Assembly: GCA_050289805.1 (NCBI GenBank)
Contig: JBNKGL010000006.1
Location: 62,001-126,000 of the forward strand
Source: JAUILA01 sp050289805
GTDB lineage: Bacteria > Bacteroidota > Bacteroidia > Cytophagales > Cyclobacteriaceae
DNA length: 64,000 bases
Direction: 5' to 3'
Both the position numbers and the translations under genes were made by a program. Shown here piece after piece: positions 35,742-45,614 of this stretch. Positions within the stretch are counted from its first letter, which is position 1, and the number at the start of each line of letters is the position of its first letter. The notes under the pieces are model-generated. The model was not told the DNA's origin and searched no databases. It worked only from the letters and a program-made list of their open reading frames with translations.

Positions 35742-36793
35742 ATTTCCCTGTACCGCCTGATCGCTTCACCGATCTCATGAGTTGTAACCTCGATATCCCA
35801 TGTTGCATTGCCGGCTCTGTTGAGTAAGCTTGCAAGAATTACTTTATTTGCATTTTTTTTATCCTGCGTTGCATGTTGAATGATATCATCGACATCTTCT
35901 TCCGGGATATCTGTTTTTCCATAGATACCCAGAATATATTCATTCATCTCATTAGCAGAATCACTGCTCAGTAACCCCTTTTTCTCGGCAATAAAATTTT
36001 CGATAACCATTCCAGCTGCAACTGCTTCTCCATGGAGCAGCGGAAGGTTACTTGTAAGAAAATGCGATTCAATAGCATGTCCTACTGTATGTCCAAAGTT
36101 CAGGATTTTCCTCAGTCCATTTTCAAAAGGATCCTCATTCACAACCGCAGATTTCATTTCGATGGAATGACGTAAAAGCTCGGGGGAAATTGCAGCTTGC
36201 CAGTTCTTCTCTTTCAGAATTTCCCAGTTTACCGCATCCCGGATTAGGTTGTGCTTAATGATTTCTGCAAACCCAGACTTTAGTTCACGTTCCGGGAGCG
36301 TATCTAAAAAGGGCTGATAAATGATTACCCGATCCGGGTCCCTGAAAAGGCCGATATGATTCTTAAAACCATGGAAATCAATCCCGAGTTTACCGCCGAT
36401 ACTGGCATCTACCTGGGACAAGAGGGTTGTTGGCATGTTAACGAATGAGATTCCGCGCTTATAGGTAGCGGCACAGAATCCCCCCATATCACCAATAACA
36501 CCACCGCCAAGGTTGATGACCAAACCTTTACGGTCTACTTCATAGTCTGTTAATTTTTGCCAGATACGTTCACATGTATCAAGTGTCTTATTTGATTCAC
36601 CGCTCCTGATCTCAATAACCTGATGGGACGGTAGTAACCCGGATATAAGAGGATAACAGTACCTGAGAGTATTTTCATCCACAATAACGGCCCATTTCCC
36701 TTTGGCATAGGTTTCTTGCAATTCTGAAATGACAGGTTTAAGGTCTGAAGTGATCGTAAGGTATTCAGGAAGCAGAGTCATTGGTTTCCTCAT
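35732..36793 (-). CDS. aroB: 3-dehydroquinate synthase
   Basis: This 353-residue NAD- and metal-dependent enzyme makes 3-dehydroquinate from DAHP, the second shikimate-pathway step. Segments with the NAD site and metal ligands are LGGGVIGDMGGFCAATYKRG, LLSQVDASIGGKLGID, FAEIIKHNLI and LNFGHTVGHAIE. Its start region overlaps the upstream DAHP synthase gene by about 29 bp. An in-frame ATG at 36781 would still overlap. Co-transcription with pheA and the DAHP synthase gene is likely. Confidence 0.95.
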   Translation of the reverse strand: MRKPMTLLPEYLTITSDLKPVISELQETYAKGKWAVIVDENTLRYCYPLISGLLPSHQVIEIRSGESNKTLDTCERIWQKLTDYEVDRKGLVINLGGGVIGDMGGFCAATYKRGISFVNMPTTLLSQVDASIGGKLGIDFHGFKNHIGLFRDPDRVIIYQPFLDTLPERELKSGFAEIIKHNLIRDAVNWEILKEKNWQAAISPELLRHSIEMKSAVVNEDPFENGLRKILNFGHTVGHAIESHFLTSNLPLLHGEAVAAGMVIENFIAEKKGLLSSDSANEMNEYILGIYGKTDIPEEDVDDIIQHATQDKKNANKVILASLLNRAGNATWDIEVTTHEIGEAIRRYREIHM

Positions 36794-37847
36794 TTAAAAT
36801 CCGTGTCTGAACCTTGAGTGAATCTGCATGGATCAGTTTGTAAATTTCTTCAATAAGTTCACGGTCCAGCCCCTGTGCAGTTGCCCATTCAGGCCTTGTG
36901 CGCATAATTTCATTCCAACGTTCAAGCTGAAAGACCATCACGTCATTTTCCTTCTTGTATATGCCAATCTCTTCAATTGCCTTATGTCGGGCGGCCAGTG
37001 TATCCACCAGGTCATGATCGATACTGTTGATCCGTTCCCGCAGTTCTTCAAGCTTGCTGCGGAAAAATTCATTGTCAGACGTGGCCCGTCGCACATGGAG
37101 GTTCGAGCGTATATGTGCGAAAGTATCCGGCGTAATTTGCTGTGCGGCGTCACTCAATGCTTTGTCCGGATTAGGATGAACTTCAATCATCAGTCCGTCA
37201 TAATTCAGGTCGAGTGCTTTCTGACTCAGTGGTGCGATTTGGTCGCGGCGCCCGCCAATATGACTTGGATCGCAGATCAGGGGCAGTTCCGGGAAATGCC
37301 GTTTCAGTTCCACAGGAATCTGCCAGAGCGGTTCATTTCGGTAACGGTTCTTTCCGAATGACGAAAAGCCGCGATGAATTGCTCCTACTTTAGAAATATC
37401 CTGGTTCATCAGGCGTTCAATGGCACCAATCCACAGGGCCAGATCCGGATTTACGGGATTCTTGACCAGTACTGGAATTGAAACTCCACGCAAGGATTCG
37501 GCAATTTCCTGAACGGTAAATGGATTAACAGTAGATCTTGCCCCGATCCATAGAATATCGATCCCATGTTTGAGGGCCTGCTCCACATGACCTGGATTGG
37601 CAACTTCAATTGCGAACTTTACGCCAGTTTCTTTCTTGGCAGTCTCCAGCCAGGGCAGCGCCGCATGTCCGATTCCCTCAAAGGAATTTGGCCTCGTACG
37701 CGGCTTCCAGATTCCAGCCCTGATAATGCTGATTCCCTGATCCTTCAATGACCGGGAGACATTAATCACCTGTTCTTCAGATTCTGCACTGCACGGACCT
37801 GCGATAATCAGGGGGTGTCCATATTCTTCTATCCAACTTCGATCCAT
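36765..37847 (-). CDS. Bifunctional DAHP synthase / chorismate mutase
   Basis: Residues 1 to about 250 are a DAHP synthase of the KDO8P-like class (PLIIAGPCSAESEEQV, GIWKPRTRPNSFEGIG, LICDPSHIGGRRD). About residues 260-345 are an AroQ-type chorismate mutase (LEELRERINSIDHDLVDTLA, with ARHKAIEEIGIYK and FQLERW). The fusion lets the mutase domain, sensing prephenate, regulate the first shikimate step; this design is known from Bacteroidota and Bacillales (in Bacillales the mutase is N-terminal). It lies 1 bp downstream of pheA. Confidence 0.94.
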   Translation of the reverse strand: MDRSWIEEYGHPLIIAGPCSAESEEQVINVSRSLKDQGISIIRAGIWKPRTRPNSFEGIGHAALPWLETAKKETGVKFAIEVANPGHVEQALKHGIDILWIGARSTVNPFTVQEIAESLRGVSIPVLVKNPVNPDLALWIGAIERLMNQDISKVGAIHRGFSSFGKNRYRNEPLWQIPVELKRHFPELPLICDPSHIGGRRDQIAPLSQKALDLNYDGLMIEVHPNPDKALSDAAQQITPDTFAHIRSNLHVRRATSDNEFFRSKLEELRERINSIDHDLVDTLAARHKAIEEIGIYKKENDVMVFQLERWNEIMRTRPEWATAQGLDRELIEEIYKLIHADSLKVQTRILNEETNDSAS

Positions 37848-37848
37848 A

Positions 37849-38922
37849 TTAACATAACTTGGGGTAACTGCCCAGCCATTTGATTATATCGACGTGCTTT
37901 TCCATAATTGGCTGGACATGTACATCATCGATATGGCCGTCGAATTCCAGCAGGAACTGGTAATGGAATGTTTTGCCTTTCCGCGCCGGATAACTTTCGA
38001 TTTTGGTAAGATTGATATTGGCCTGATGAAATTCCTGGAGGAAAGTAGCCAGGCTGCCGGGCTCTGCAGAAATTTGAGCAAGCACCGTGGTTTTATCCTC
38101 CCCGCTGCGGTCATTCTTGAAGTCATGGCTGATGATCAGAAATCGCGTGTAATTGTCGCCGCTGTCTTCAATATTTTCGAATAGTACCGGCAGATCGTAC
38201 ATTTTGGCCGCGATATTGGCGCAAACTGCAGCAGAACCTTTTTCGCGGGCAGCCAAGCGGGCGGCTGTTGATGTTGATTCAACCGGTATTAACTCAATGT
38301 CTTCTGAAAAATAATCATCAAGGAACCTGCTGCACTGCCGGAATGCAATATCCTTGGAGTAGATTTTTTTGATCTGACTGATCCGGTCCTCCAACGAGGC
38401 AAAAGCAAGGTGAATTGGCATGGGAACCTCTGCAACAATACGAACATCGTTCTCACTCATGAGCTTGATCGACTCACTTACAATCCCTTCCTGGTTATTT
38501 TCAATGGGAATTATTCCAAAACGGGCTCGTTTGGTTACTACAGATTCAAATACCGACTGTATGGACCGGAGTGGAATGTAATCACTCAGCGCGCCAAAAC
38601 GGGCTTCCGCCGCCTGGTGTGTAAAACTTCCTTCAGGACCTAAATATGCTACCTTTTCGGGTAGTTCGATATTTCGGGATACAGCGAATATTTCCAGAAA
38701 AATTGCTTCAATCGCCTGCGGCGAAAGTCTTCCTGAACTTGCTTTCGAAAGCCTTTCAAGAATAGCACGCTCGCGTTCTGGTCTGTAAATGGCTGCATTT
38801 GTAGTGCGTTTCAACTGGCCGATCTCCCTGACCAGTTCCATACGCTCATTCAGCAAATTGAGGATTTGCTGATCAATGCGATCGATCTGTTTCCGTATAT
38901 TATCTATATTAACTGTGCCCAT
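37849..38922 (-). CDS. pheA: Bifunctional chorismate mutase / prephenate dehydratase (P-protein)
   Basis: I use the ATG at 38922 (MGTVNIDNIRKQIDRIDQQI), which begins an AroQ chorismate mutase domain (about residues 1-90). Its catalytic arginines and lysine are visible: IRKQ, NERMEL, GQLK and RPERERAIL. The prephenate dehydratase domain follows from VAYLGPEGSFTHQAAEARFG, with the DNYTRFLII motif and a C-terminal ACT domain that binds phenylalanine (NINLTKIESYPARKG). An upstream in-frame ATG at 38952 adds ten hydrophobic residues and is less likely. It heads the aromatic operon. Confidence 0.93.
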   Translation of the reverse strand: MGTVNIDNIRKQIDRIDQQILNLLNERMELVREIGQLKRTTNAAIYRPERERAILERLSKASSGRLSPQAIEAIFLEIFAVSRNIELPEKVAYLGPEGSFTHQAAEARFGALSDYIPLRSIQSVFESVVTKRARFGIIPIENNQEGIVSESIKLMSENDVRIVAEVPMPIHLAFASLEDRISQIKKIYSKDIAFRQCSRFLDDYFSEDIELIPVESTSTAARLAAREKGSAAVCANIAAKMYDLPVLFENIEDSGDNYTRFLIISHDFKNDRSGEDKTTVLAQISAEPGSLATFLQEFHQANINLTKIESYPARKGKTFHYQFLLEFDGHIDDVHVQPIMEKHVDIIKWLGSYPKLC

Positions 38923-38981
38923 GACAAGGGTTAAAGATATTATATTAAACAAACAAATCGCCGTCTGTTTCAGTTAATTTA

Positions 38982-38989
38982 TATCTTTG
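38982..38989 (+). promoter_or_regulatory. -7 box upstream of proline dehydrogenase
   Basis: TATCTTTG at 38982-38989 is a perfect match to the Bacteroidota -7 consensus, 18 bp before the ATG at 39008. The -33 region has no clear TTTG. It would give a very short leader of about 12 nt. Confidence 0.5.
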
Positions 38990-39007
38990 TGGCTCTAACT
39001 TTCACCT

Positions 39008-40198
39008 ATGCAAATCGCTTCGCACATTACATTTGACGATACATCCGTTGCATTTGAGGCTAAATCGGATAAAGCACTTAAAAAGGCAAACCTGATGTTC
39101 ACCGTAGTGAATAATCCATTCATGAGCCAGGTGGCAACAGGTCTTGTGAAGGCATCTCTCGCTGTTGGCCTGCCAATAAAAGCGATCATAAAAAACACGG
39201 TATTCGAACATTTTTGCGGTGGTGAGACGATCGAGGATAGTCAGAAGACCATCGATGAATTGGCTGAATATCACATTGGGACCATTCTGGATTACTCGGT
39301 GGAAGGAGGGGAATCCGAAAAAGGATTTGATACGACATGCCAGGAAATTCTGAAGACGATCGCATATGCCAAAACACATAAGGATATTCCCTTTTGTGTA
39401 TTTAAAACCACCGGCCTGGCCAGTACCCCACTTCTTCAGAAGATTCAGGAAAAAAAGAAATTAACAGATAAGGAGAAAGACGCGTTCAGGCGAGTTAAGG
39501 AGCGCGTGGAATCCATTTGCAGGGCCGGATATGAAGCCGATGTGCCTATTCTCATTGATGCAGAAGAAACCTGGATCCAGGAACCGATTGATGCCATGGC
39601 GTACGCGATGATGGCCGAATTCAATAAAAAGCGAGCCATTGTATATAATACTTTTCAGATGTACCGGAGTGATATGCTCGAAAATCTGAGAAAAGCGTTT
39701 CATTATTCGGCAATGAATAATTACTTCCTGGGTGCCAAGCTGGTGAGAGGTGCTTATATGGAGAAAGAGCGGGAACGTGCTGAAGAGAAGGGGTATCCGT
39801 CGCCGATTCATCCGACCAAGGAAGCTACGGATGACTGTTATAACAAGGGGCTTGCATTCTGTATTGATAATAAACAGCGAATTTCGTTTTTATCGGGATC
39901 TCACAATGAATACAGTAATTATTACCTTACCGTACTGATGGAAAAGCACAATATGGCCAATAATGATCCACATGTGTGGTTTTCACAATTGTATGGCATG
40001 AGTGACAATATATCATTCAATCTTGCGAAAGCAGGCTATAACGTATGTAAATACGTGCCTTACGGACCCGTAAAATCAGTAATGCCCTATTTATTCCGCC
40101 GTGCTGCAGAGAATACCTCTGTTGCCGGACAGAGCAGCCGTGAACTTTCCATGATCAGGCGTGAGATTGAACGCCGGAGGCAGAATGGCGTGAAGTAG
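39008..40198 (+). CDS. Proline dehydrogenase
   Basis: This 396-residue FAD enzyme oxidises proline to pyrroline-5-carboxylate. It is a stand-alone PRODH domain, without the P5C dehydrogenase part of PutA. Recognisable are LIDAEETWIQEPIDAMA, VYNTFQMYRSD, GAKLVRGAYMEKERERA and, near the C-terminus, PYGPVKSVMPYLFRRAAEN. The arginine pair in YLFRRAAEN is the substrate carboxylate site. No other proline genes are adjacent. It is divergent from pheA and followed by lysS after 59 bp. Confidence 0.93.
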   Translation: MQIASHITFDDTSVAFEAKSDKALKKANLMFTVVNNPFMSQVATGLVKASLAVGLPIKAIIKNTVFEHFCGGETIEDSQKTIDELAEYHIGTILDYSVEGGESEKGFDTTCQEILKTIAYAKTHKDIPFCVFKTTGLASTPLLQKIQEKKKLTDKEKDAFRRVKERVESICRAGYEADVPILIDAEETWIQEPIDAMAYAMMAEFNKKRAIVYNTFQMYRSDMLENLRKAFHYSAMNNYFLGAKLVRGAYMEKERERAEEKGYPSPIHPTKEATDDCYNKGLAFCIDNKQRISFLSGSHNEYSNYYLTVLMEKHNMANNDPHVWFSQLYGMSDNISFNLAKAGYNVCKYVPYGPVKSVMPYLFRRAAENTSVAGQSSRELSMIRREIERRRQNGVK

Positions 40199-40221
40199 TG
40201 GAAGAACCCCTTGAGTTTATT

Positions 40222-40229
40222 TATCTTTG
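40222..40229 (+). promoter_or_regulatory. -7 box upstream of lysS
   Basis: TATCTTTG at 40222-40229 matches the Bacteroidota -7 consensus and lies 28 bp before the lysS ATG. I see no TTTG at the expected distance upstream. Confidence 0.5.
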
Positions 40230-40257
40230 CATCCTCTTTTAAATCAGGACAATTATC

Positions 40258-41994
40258 ATGCAGTTGAGCGAACAGGAAATAATACGAAGACAGGCGAAGG
40301 AAGCCCTGGAACAGGCCGGAATAAATCCCTATCCCGCCGATGAATACGAAGTGAATGTAACCGCTCGTGACATTCTCGATAATTACGAGAACCATAAACT
40401 CGATTACAAGAATATTTCGATTGCAGGCAGGATCATGAGCCGAAGGATCATGGGATCGGCATCTTTCGCTGAATTACAGGATAGTACCGGTAAAATTCAG
40501 ATTTATATTCGCAGGGATGATATCTGCCCTGATGAGGATAAAACCCTGTACAATACTGTATTTAAGAAATTACTTGATATCGGCGATATCATCGGTATTA
40601 AAGGGTATGTGTTCACTACCCAGACAGGGGAGATCAGTATTCACGTAACGTCGCTTACTGTTTTGGCAAAGTCCCTTAGACCCCTGCCCGTTGTAAAAGA
40701 GACCGAGGATGAACATGGAAACATTAAACGACATCACGCATTTACTGATCCAGAGCAACGCTACCGGCAGCGGTATACCGATCTGATCGTCAATCCGCAT
40801 ATACGCGAAACCTTCCGCCAGCGAACCCAATTGGTGAATTCGATGCGGGAATACCTCAATGATAAGGGCTACCTTGAGGTGGAAACACCTGTACTTCAGC
40901 CATTGTATGGTGGTGCTGCAGCGCGGCCTTTCAAGACCCACCATAATACGCTGGACATGACATTGTACCTGCGCATCGCGAATGAATTATATCTGAAAAG
41001 ACTTATTGTTGGCGGTTTCGACGGTGTTTATGAATTTTCAAAGGACTTTCGTAATGAGGGAATGTCGAGGTTTCATAACCCTGAATTCACCCAGGTTGAG
41101 CTGTATGTGGCCTATAAGGATTACGAATGGATGATGGACCTTGTGGAAGAAATGATTGAAAAAGTGGCGATAGACCTGCATGGTACCACCGAAGTACAGG
41201 TTGGCGAACATGTTATAGATTTCAAGCGTCCCTGGAAGCGTTATACCATGTTTGAAGCCATAGAACATTTTACGGGCGTAGACATCAGTGAAATGGATGA
41301 ATTGGCATTAAAGGAAACGGCGCATCAGCTTCAGGTACCGGTGGATGAAACTATGGGAAAGGGTAAGCTGATCGATGAGATATTTGGTGAGAAATGTGAA
41401 CCATACCTCATTCAGCCCACCTTTATTACAGATTATCCTGTGGAGATGTCTCCCCTGGCGAAAAAGCATCGTGAAAAGGAGGGACTGGTGGAACGTTTTG
41501 AGGCGATTGCTAATGGAAAAGAGATTTGCAATGCGTTTTCTGAACTTAATGATCCTATTGATCAGCGGAAGCGTTTTGAAGATCAGCTGGAACTTGGCAA
41601 ACGCGGTGATGACGAAGCAATGACCCTTGATGAGGATTTCCTGAGGGCGCTGGAATATGGTATGCCGCCCACTGCCGGCCTGGGTGTGGGGATTGATCGT
41701 CTCGCGATGATCATGACCAATTCACCCTCTATCCAGGACGTCATCTTCTTCCCGCAAATGAAGCCTGAGAAAAAGGAGGTGGTACTTTCCGAAGCAGAAT
41801 ATGTTGCCATTGGAATTCCCAGGGAGCTCGTTCCTGTCGTACAGAAGCTTGGATATGTTAAGAAAGAACAGATCAGGGAAGCGAATCCCAATAAATTCTT
41901 TAATGATGTTTGCGGCATGCGCAAAAAATTGAAGCTGAACGATGTTAAAAATCCTTCCAAAGAAGATGTGGAAGGCTGGATAGCCGCTGTTTAG
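40258..41994 (+). CDS. lysS: Lysyl-tRNA synthetase, class II
   Basis: This 578-residue enzyme has an N-terminal OB-fold anticodon-binding domain (SIAGRIMSRRIMGSASFAEL) and the class II catalytic core. Motif 2 is FRNEGMSRFHNPEFTQ and motif 3 is GLGVGIDRLAM. About 90 residues follow motif 3, including a helical C-terminal domain (NPNKFFNDVCGMRKKLKL) that E. coli LysRS lacks; I recall it as normal in Bacteroidota. The stop overlaps the lptD stop on the other strand. Confidence 0.97.
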   Translation: MQLSEQEIIRRQAKEALEQAGINPYPADEYEVNVTARDILDNYENHKLDYKNISIAGRIMSRRIMGSASFAELQDSTGKIQIYIRRDDICPDEDKTLYNTVFKKLLDIGDIIGIKGYVFTTQTGEISIHVTSLTVLAKSLRPLPVVKETEDEHGNIKRHHAFTDPEQRYRQRYTDLIVNPHIRETFRQRTQLVNSMREYLNDKGYLEVETPVLQPLYGGAAARPFKTHHNTLDMTLYLRIANELYLKRLIVGGFDGVYEFSKDFRNEGMSRFHNPEFTQVELYVAYKDYEWMMDLVEEMIEKVAIDLHGTTEVQVGEHVIDFKRPWKRYTMFEAIEHFTGVDISEMDELALKETAHQLQVPVDETMGKGKLIDEIFGEKCEPYLIQPTFITDYPVEMSPLAKKHREKEGLVERFEAIANGKEICNAFSELNDPIDQRKRFEDQLELGKRGDDEAMTLDEDFLRALEYGMPPTAGLGVGIDRLAMIMTNSPSIQDVIFFPQMKPEKKEVVLSEAEYVAIGIPRELVPVVQKLGYVKKEQIREANPNKFFNDVCGMRKKLKLNDVKNPSKEDVEGWIAAV

Positions 41995-44723
41995 CGGTCG
42001 TAGAATGTGCGTGTTCGGTTCAGTTTCAGATCCTGAAGGATTGAAGACTTCACGCGAATTGTAAAATTGTAGCTCTGATAGAAGCCGAAAGGGGTCCAGT
42101 TGATATTCATTTCCCAGCAATGAAGATCCCGGGCAATACCAATATTTGTTTGTGTAAACTGGCTCTGTTCAAAATCATATCCTGAGTTGAATGTGATTTT
42201 CCATTTTTCCGTGAGAGCAAAGTCACCGGAAAACCTGATTGACTGTATAAGTTTAGCCTCTTCAAAACCACGCTTCGTATAGCGCAGGTTATAATTTACC
42301 CGGAATGTCCAGGGTATGTTGAAGTCGATATAATAATCTGGATTATTGATCATAAAATCCTTTTCCGCATCGGATATATTGGAATTCATGATCCTTTCGC
42401 GTGTGTCTTCATCCTTTTCACGGGCTTTCGGGTTGAAGTTGGTACTAAGTGCCAGGGTAGCATTTGATAGCTGACCAATACCATTTCCATTATTCCATGC
42501 ATATTCATTCACGCGTCGCTGGTATACAATGAGTTCGTCACGGCTGTTATAGGAAGTGCTGTCCAGCCGGTAAACGTAGGGATCGATGGCTCCACTTAAG
42601 TTAATATTCAATTTACCCTTAAATATCGTTGTATTTGCCCGCCAGGAAATGTTGGCCAGGTTAAACGAGTCTGCTACGAAATTATACCCGGTATTAAATC
42701 CGAAATTATTCAGTATGGGGACTTTCCTGGGGATATCAGATGTATCCTTTTTTGTTTTAACCTTGGCTTCGAGCGTATTGCTCAGGGAAAATGAAATGGA
42801 GCCAATTTCTCCTACTGAGGGAGTTCCGTAGAGGTAGCCCTGGTAACGTGATTGTACCAGTTCCCGCCCGTCTTCAGTGGTGAGCCGTTGATAATAATCA
42901 TAATTATCCGCACCAAAATCCGGCTGATAATTAACCGAAACAGACGGGTTCATCACATGCCGTATCGCCTGAATATTACCTTTTTTAAATTTTACGGTTC
43001 CATAAAGGCGGGTAGCGAATGAAATTCCTGCGCTATAATTATATACCCTGTTAAAACCGGGTATGGTATCGCTGATGATGGCCCTGTTCGGGTTTTCAGG
43101 ATCGATTTCCCAGTTCAGTTTATCAAAATACCAACGTTCTTCATAATTGATCGAAGGGCTGGCAGTAAAGTGCTTCAGGAATCTGAAAGAGGTTGATAAG
43201 GGAATCTGATGACGAAATCCCTTGTTTGAATTTTTGAGAAACGTGCTCATGTTCTCGATAGTGAAGGGTGCAATACTATCGATGGTAGGATCACTGCCAA
43301 TTCTGCCCAGGTTGTTGGTAAGGTTATTCGAGCCAACCAGGGAATAGCGAAGTGTGATTTTATCCGTCCATGAATTACCGCCGCTTTTTCCACGGAAAGG
43401 ATAAATATTGCTCATATTGAAAGTCAGGGACGGCAGGAGTAGATCTACCTGGCCACCGCCAATTTCCCTCGGTCCGACATCCTGATTATGACGGGCTGAA
43501 ATGGCCAGGCTGAACGGCGTTCCCTGGAATGTTTTGCTGTAGGAAATATTTGATGAAAGCTTTCGGGTGGTATTGTCAATAGCGTTATTACTTAAATTGC
43601 TGGGATCATAACTGTTTACTCCTAAATAATTATTCTGGTTATAGGAGGCCGTGGCAGCATTTACCGAAGCAGAAAACCTGCTTGATCCCTTGGACTGCGG
43701 GGTATGAGACCAGGTGAGCCGGAAGTCATTTTGTACAGATTCATCTTCAATATTTTCTGAGGCCCGAAGTTTCGTAAATGCGAAATTTAAGCTTCCGTTA
43801 TGTTTATATCGTTTTCTGTAATTGGAGTTTGCATTTATGGCATACCCTCCTTTGCTGTAGATGGAGCCGGTTAAAGTGAGCTTAATATATTCGCTGATAT
43901 CAAAGAAATAGCCGCCATTTTCAAGTTTGAAACCACGTCGCCGTTCTTCACCGAATGACGGCACGATAATTCCGGAGCTGGCTTCCTTCTGATCCGGAAA
44001 CATTCCGAAAGCAAATCCTAACGGTGTAGGCACATCATTAATTTCCAGGTTGAATGGCCCGCTTACGACCTTATCATCGGGTATGGCCTTAATTCTTTTA
44101 GCCCTTATCTGATAGTGGGGATGGGCCAGATTACAGGTGGTGTATGTATTATTGATCGAGAACAGTTCATCCTTCGAGTTTTTATATACAGTTTCACCGT
44201 GTAAAAATCCTTCATTCTGTTGTGTTACCACTTCGGTAATACGCGCCCTGCCTGTCTTGAAATTGTAGGTGATCTCCTTTGTTTCATATATTTCGGTACC
44301 ATTTTTGAAGATTGGATAACCGATTCGCTGGCCTGTTGAATCCAGCCGGCCATAGGCAGTTAGTGTATTGAGGTTATAATCGATTATGATCCGGTCTGCA
44401 TCCAGTTCAATTGTTCCGTAAGTAATCTTTGCATTTCCATAAAGTTTAATCACTTTTGAATCGACGGATAAATTGATGGAATCGCGGGCCGAATAATTGA
44501 TAGTCGTTTCAATGTCACTTCTGGGAGCTTGAACAACCAGTGAATCGTTATTTACCGTATCGGCAACAATTGCCCTGTTCTGATCGTTTTCTCTCAGGGA
44601 ATCAAGTTGTTGCCGGCCGAGAACGTTTTCAGGAGCCCGGACCCTGTTTTCAGGATTCTGGGCTACGACAGATTGAACCGAAGCGCAAAAAATGAAGAAG
44701 ACTAAAAAACATCTCACAGCCAT
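41991..44723 (-). CDS. lptD: LPS-assembly protein LptD (Bacteroidota type)
   Basis: I use the ATG at 44723, which begins a signal peptide (MAVRCFLVFFIFCASVQSVVAQ), giving 910 residues. An N-terminal OstA/LptA-like beta-jellyroll follows (KLYGNAKITYGTIELDADRI, then TGRARITEVVTQQNEGFLHG). The large C-terminal part is an outer-membrane barrel with many aromatic-ended strands. LptD inserts LPS into the outer leaflet with LptE. A longer in-frame reading to 44906 overlaps the divergent amidase gene and is rejected. It is divergent from the amidase gene by 85 bp. Confidence 0.9.
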   Translation of the reverse strand: MAVRCFLVFFIFCASVQSVVAQNPENRVRAPENVLGRQQLDSLRENDQNRAIVADTVNNDSLVVQAPRSDIETTINYSARDSINLSVDSKVIKLYGNAKITYGTIELDADRIIIDYNLNTLTAYGRLDSTGQRIGYPIFKNGTEIYETKEITYNFKTGRARITEVVTQQNEGFLHGETVYKNSKDELFSINNTYTTCNLAHPHYQIRAKRIKAIPDDKVVSGPFNLEINDVPTPLGFAFGMFPDQKEASSGIIVPSFGEERRRGFKLENGGYFFDISEYIKLTLTGSIYSKGGYAINANSNYRKRYKHNGSLNFAFTKLRASENIEDESVQNDFRLTWSHTPQSKGSSRFSASVNAATASYNQNNYLGVNSYDPSNLSNNAIDNTTRKLSSNISYSKTFQGTPFSLAISARHNQDVGPREIGGGQVDLLLPSLTFNMSNIYPFRGKSGGNSWTDKITLRYSLVGSNNLTNNLGRIGSDPTIDSIAPFTIENMSTFLKNSNKGFRHQIPLSTSFRFLKHFTASPSINYEERWYFDKLNWEIDPENPNRAIISDTIPGFNRVYNYSAGISFATRLYGTVKFKKGNIQAIRHVMNPSVSVNYQPDFGADNYDYYQRLTTEDGRELVQSRYQGYLYGTPSVGEIGSISFSLSNTLEAKVKTKKDTSDIPRKVPILNNFGFNTGYNFVADSFNLANISWRANTTIFKGKLNINLSGAIDPYVYRLDSTSYNSRDELIVYQRRVNEYAWNNGNGIGQLSNATLALSTNFNPKAREKDEDTRERIMNSNISDAEKDFMINNPDYYIDFNIPWTFRVNYNLRYTKRGFEEAKLIQSIRFSGDFALTEKWKITFNSGYDFEQSQFTQTNIGIARDLHCWEMNINWTPFGFYQSYNFTIRVKSSILQDLKLNRTRTFYDR

Positions 44724-44808
44724 AGTGGAAAATTCCAAATTCAAGGTGGCGCTTTTCTCTTTTAAGGAAAAATTTACATTTTTGCTTAAAGTTATGGACA
44801 TAACTTTT

Positions 44809-45609
44809 ATGAAGCGAAATATCGTAAAGAATACCACCATTATTTTCCTTCTTCTAGCAATTTTCTTGCTAACTTCTTCAAATACCCGACAAAGTTCCGA
44901 ATTCAAAGTTAAGAAAGTGGTAATTGATGCCGGTCATGGCGGAAAAGACCCGGGTACACACGGGAAATATAGTAAGGAAAAAGATATAACGCTCCAGGTT
45001 GCGACGAGAGTTGGCGGTTATATAAAGGAATACCTTCCGGATGTGGAAGTAATCTACACCCGCAATTCAGATAAATTCGTAGAACTTGAGGAGCGGGCAT
45101 CCATGGCAAATAAAAAGGATGCCGATGTATTCATTTCTATTCATGCCAATGCCCTTCCCAGCAAGCCCGGGGTTTATGGTACCGAAACCTACGTGATGGG
45201 GTTGCATAAATCTGAAGGTAATTTTGAAGTTGCCAAACGTGAAAACTCCGTAATCCTTTATGAGGAAGGCTATGAGGAAAAATATGAGGGCTTTGATCCT
45301 AATTCCCCGGAATCTGTGATTCTCTTTTCCCTGACACAAAGTGCATACATAGAGAATAGTCTCAATCTGGCTTCAAGAGTTGAAGAGCAATTCGGAAAGC
45401 GTGCGGGCAGATATAGCCGTGGAGTAAAACAAGCTGGATTTTGGGTGCTTTGGAGAACCACAATGCCGAGTATATTAATAGAAATTGGTTATCTTACCAA
45501 CCAGAAAGAAGAACGTGAATTAAATGACGAGTCTACACAGGCCAATATTGCATCCGGAATATTCAGGGCATTCCGGGATTATAAAAATGAGATCGAAGCC
45601 TTAAATTAA
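44809..45609 (+). CDS. N-acetylmuramoyl-L-alanine amidase (AmiC-like)
   Basis: I use the ATG at 44809 (MKRNIVKNTTIIFLLLAIFL), which starts a hydrophobic export segment; the mature enzyme has about 240 residues. The amidase_3 zinc site is visible: His in IDAGHGGKDPG, His in ISIHANALP, and catalytic Glu in LIEIGYL. It cleaves the amide bond between muramic acid and the peptide stem and is likely active in daughter-cell separation. It is followed after 5 bp by the MCE-domain gene. Confidence 0.92.
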   Translation: MKRNIVKNTTIIFLLLAIFLLTSSNTRQSSEFKVKKVVIDAGHGGKDPGTHGKYSKEKDITLQVATRVGGYIKEYLPDVEVIYTRNSDKFVELEERASMANKKDADVFISIHANALPSKPGVYGTETYVMGLHKSEGNFEVAKRENSVILYEEGYEEKYEGFDPNSPESVILFSLTQSAYIENSLNLASRVEEQFGKRAGRYSRGVKQAGFWVLWRTTMPSILIEIGYLTNQKEERELNDESTQANIASGIFRAFRDYKNEIEALN

Positions 45610-45614
45610 TATTT

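Noticed and set aside
44724..44906. N-terminal extension of LptD
   Set aside because: It overlaps the divergent amidase gene and places a long stretch before an obvious signal peptide at 44723.
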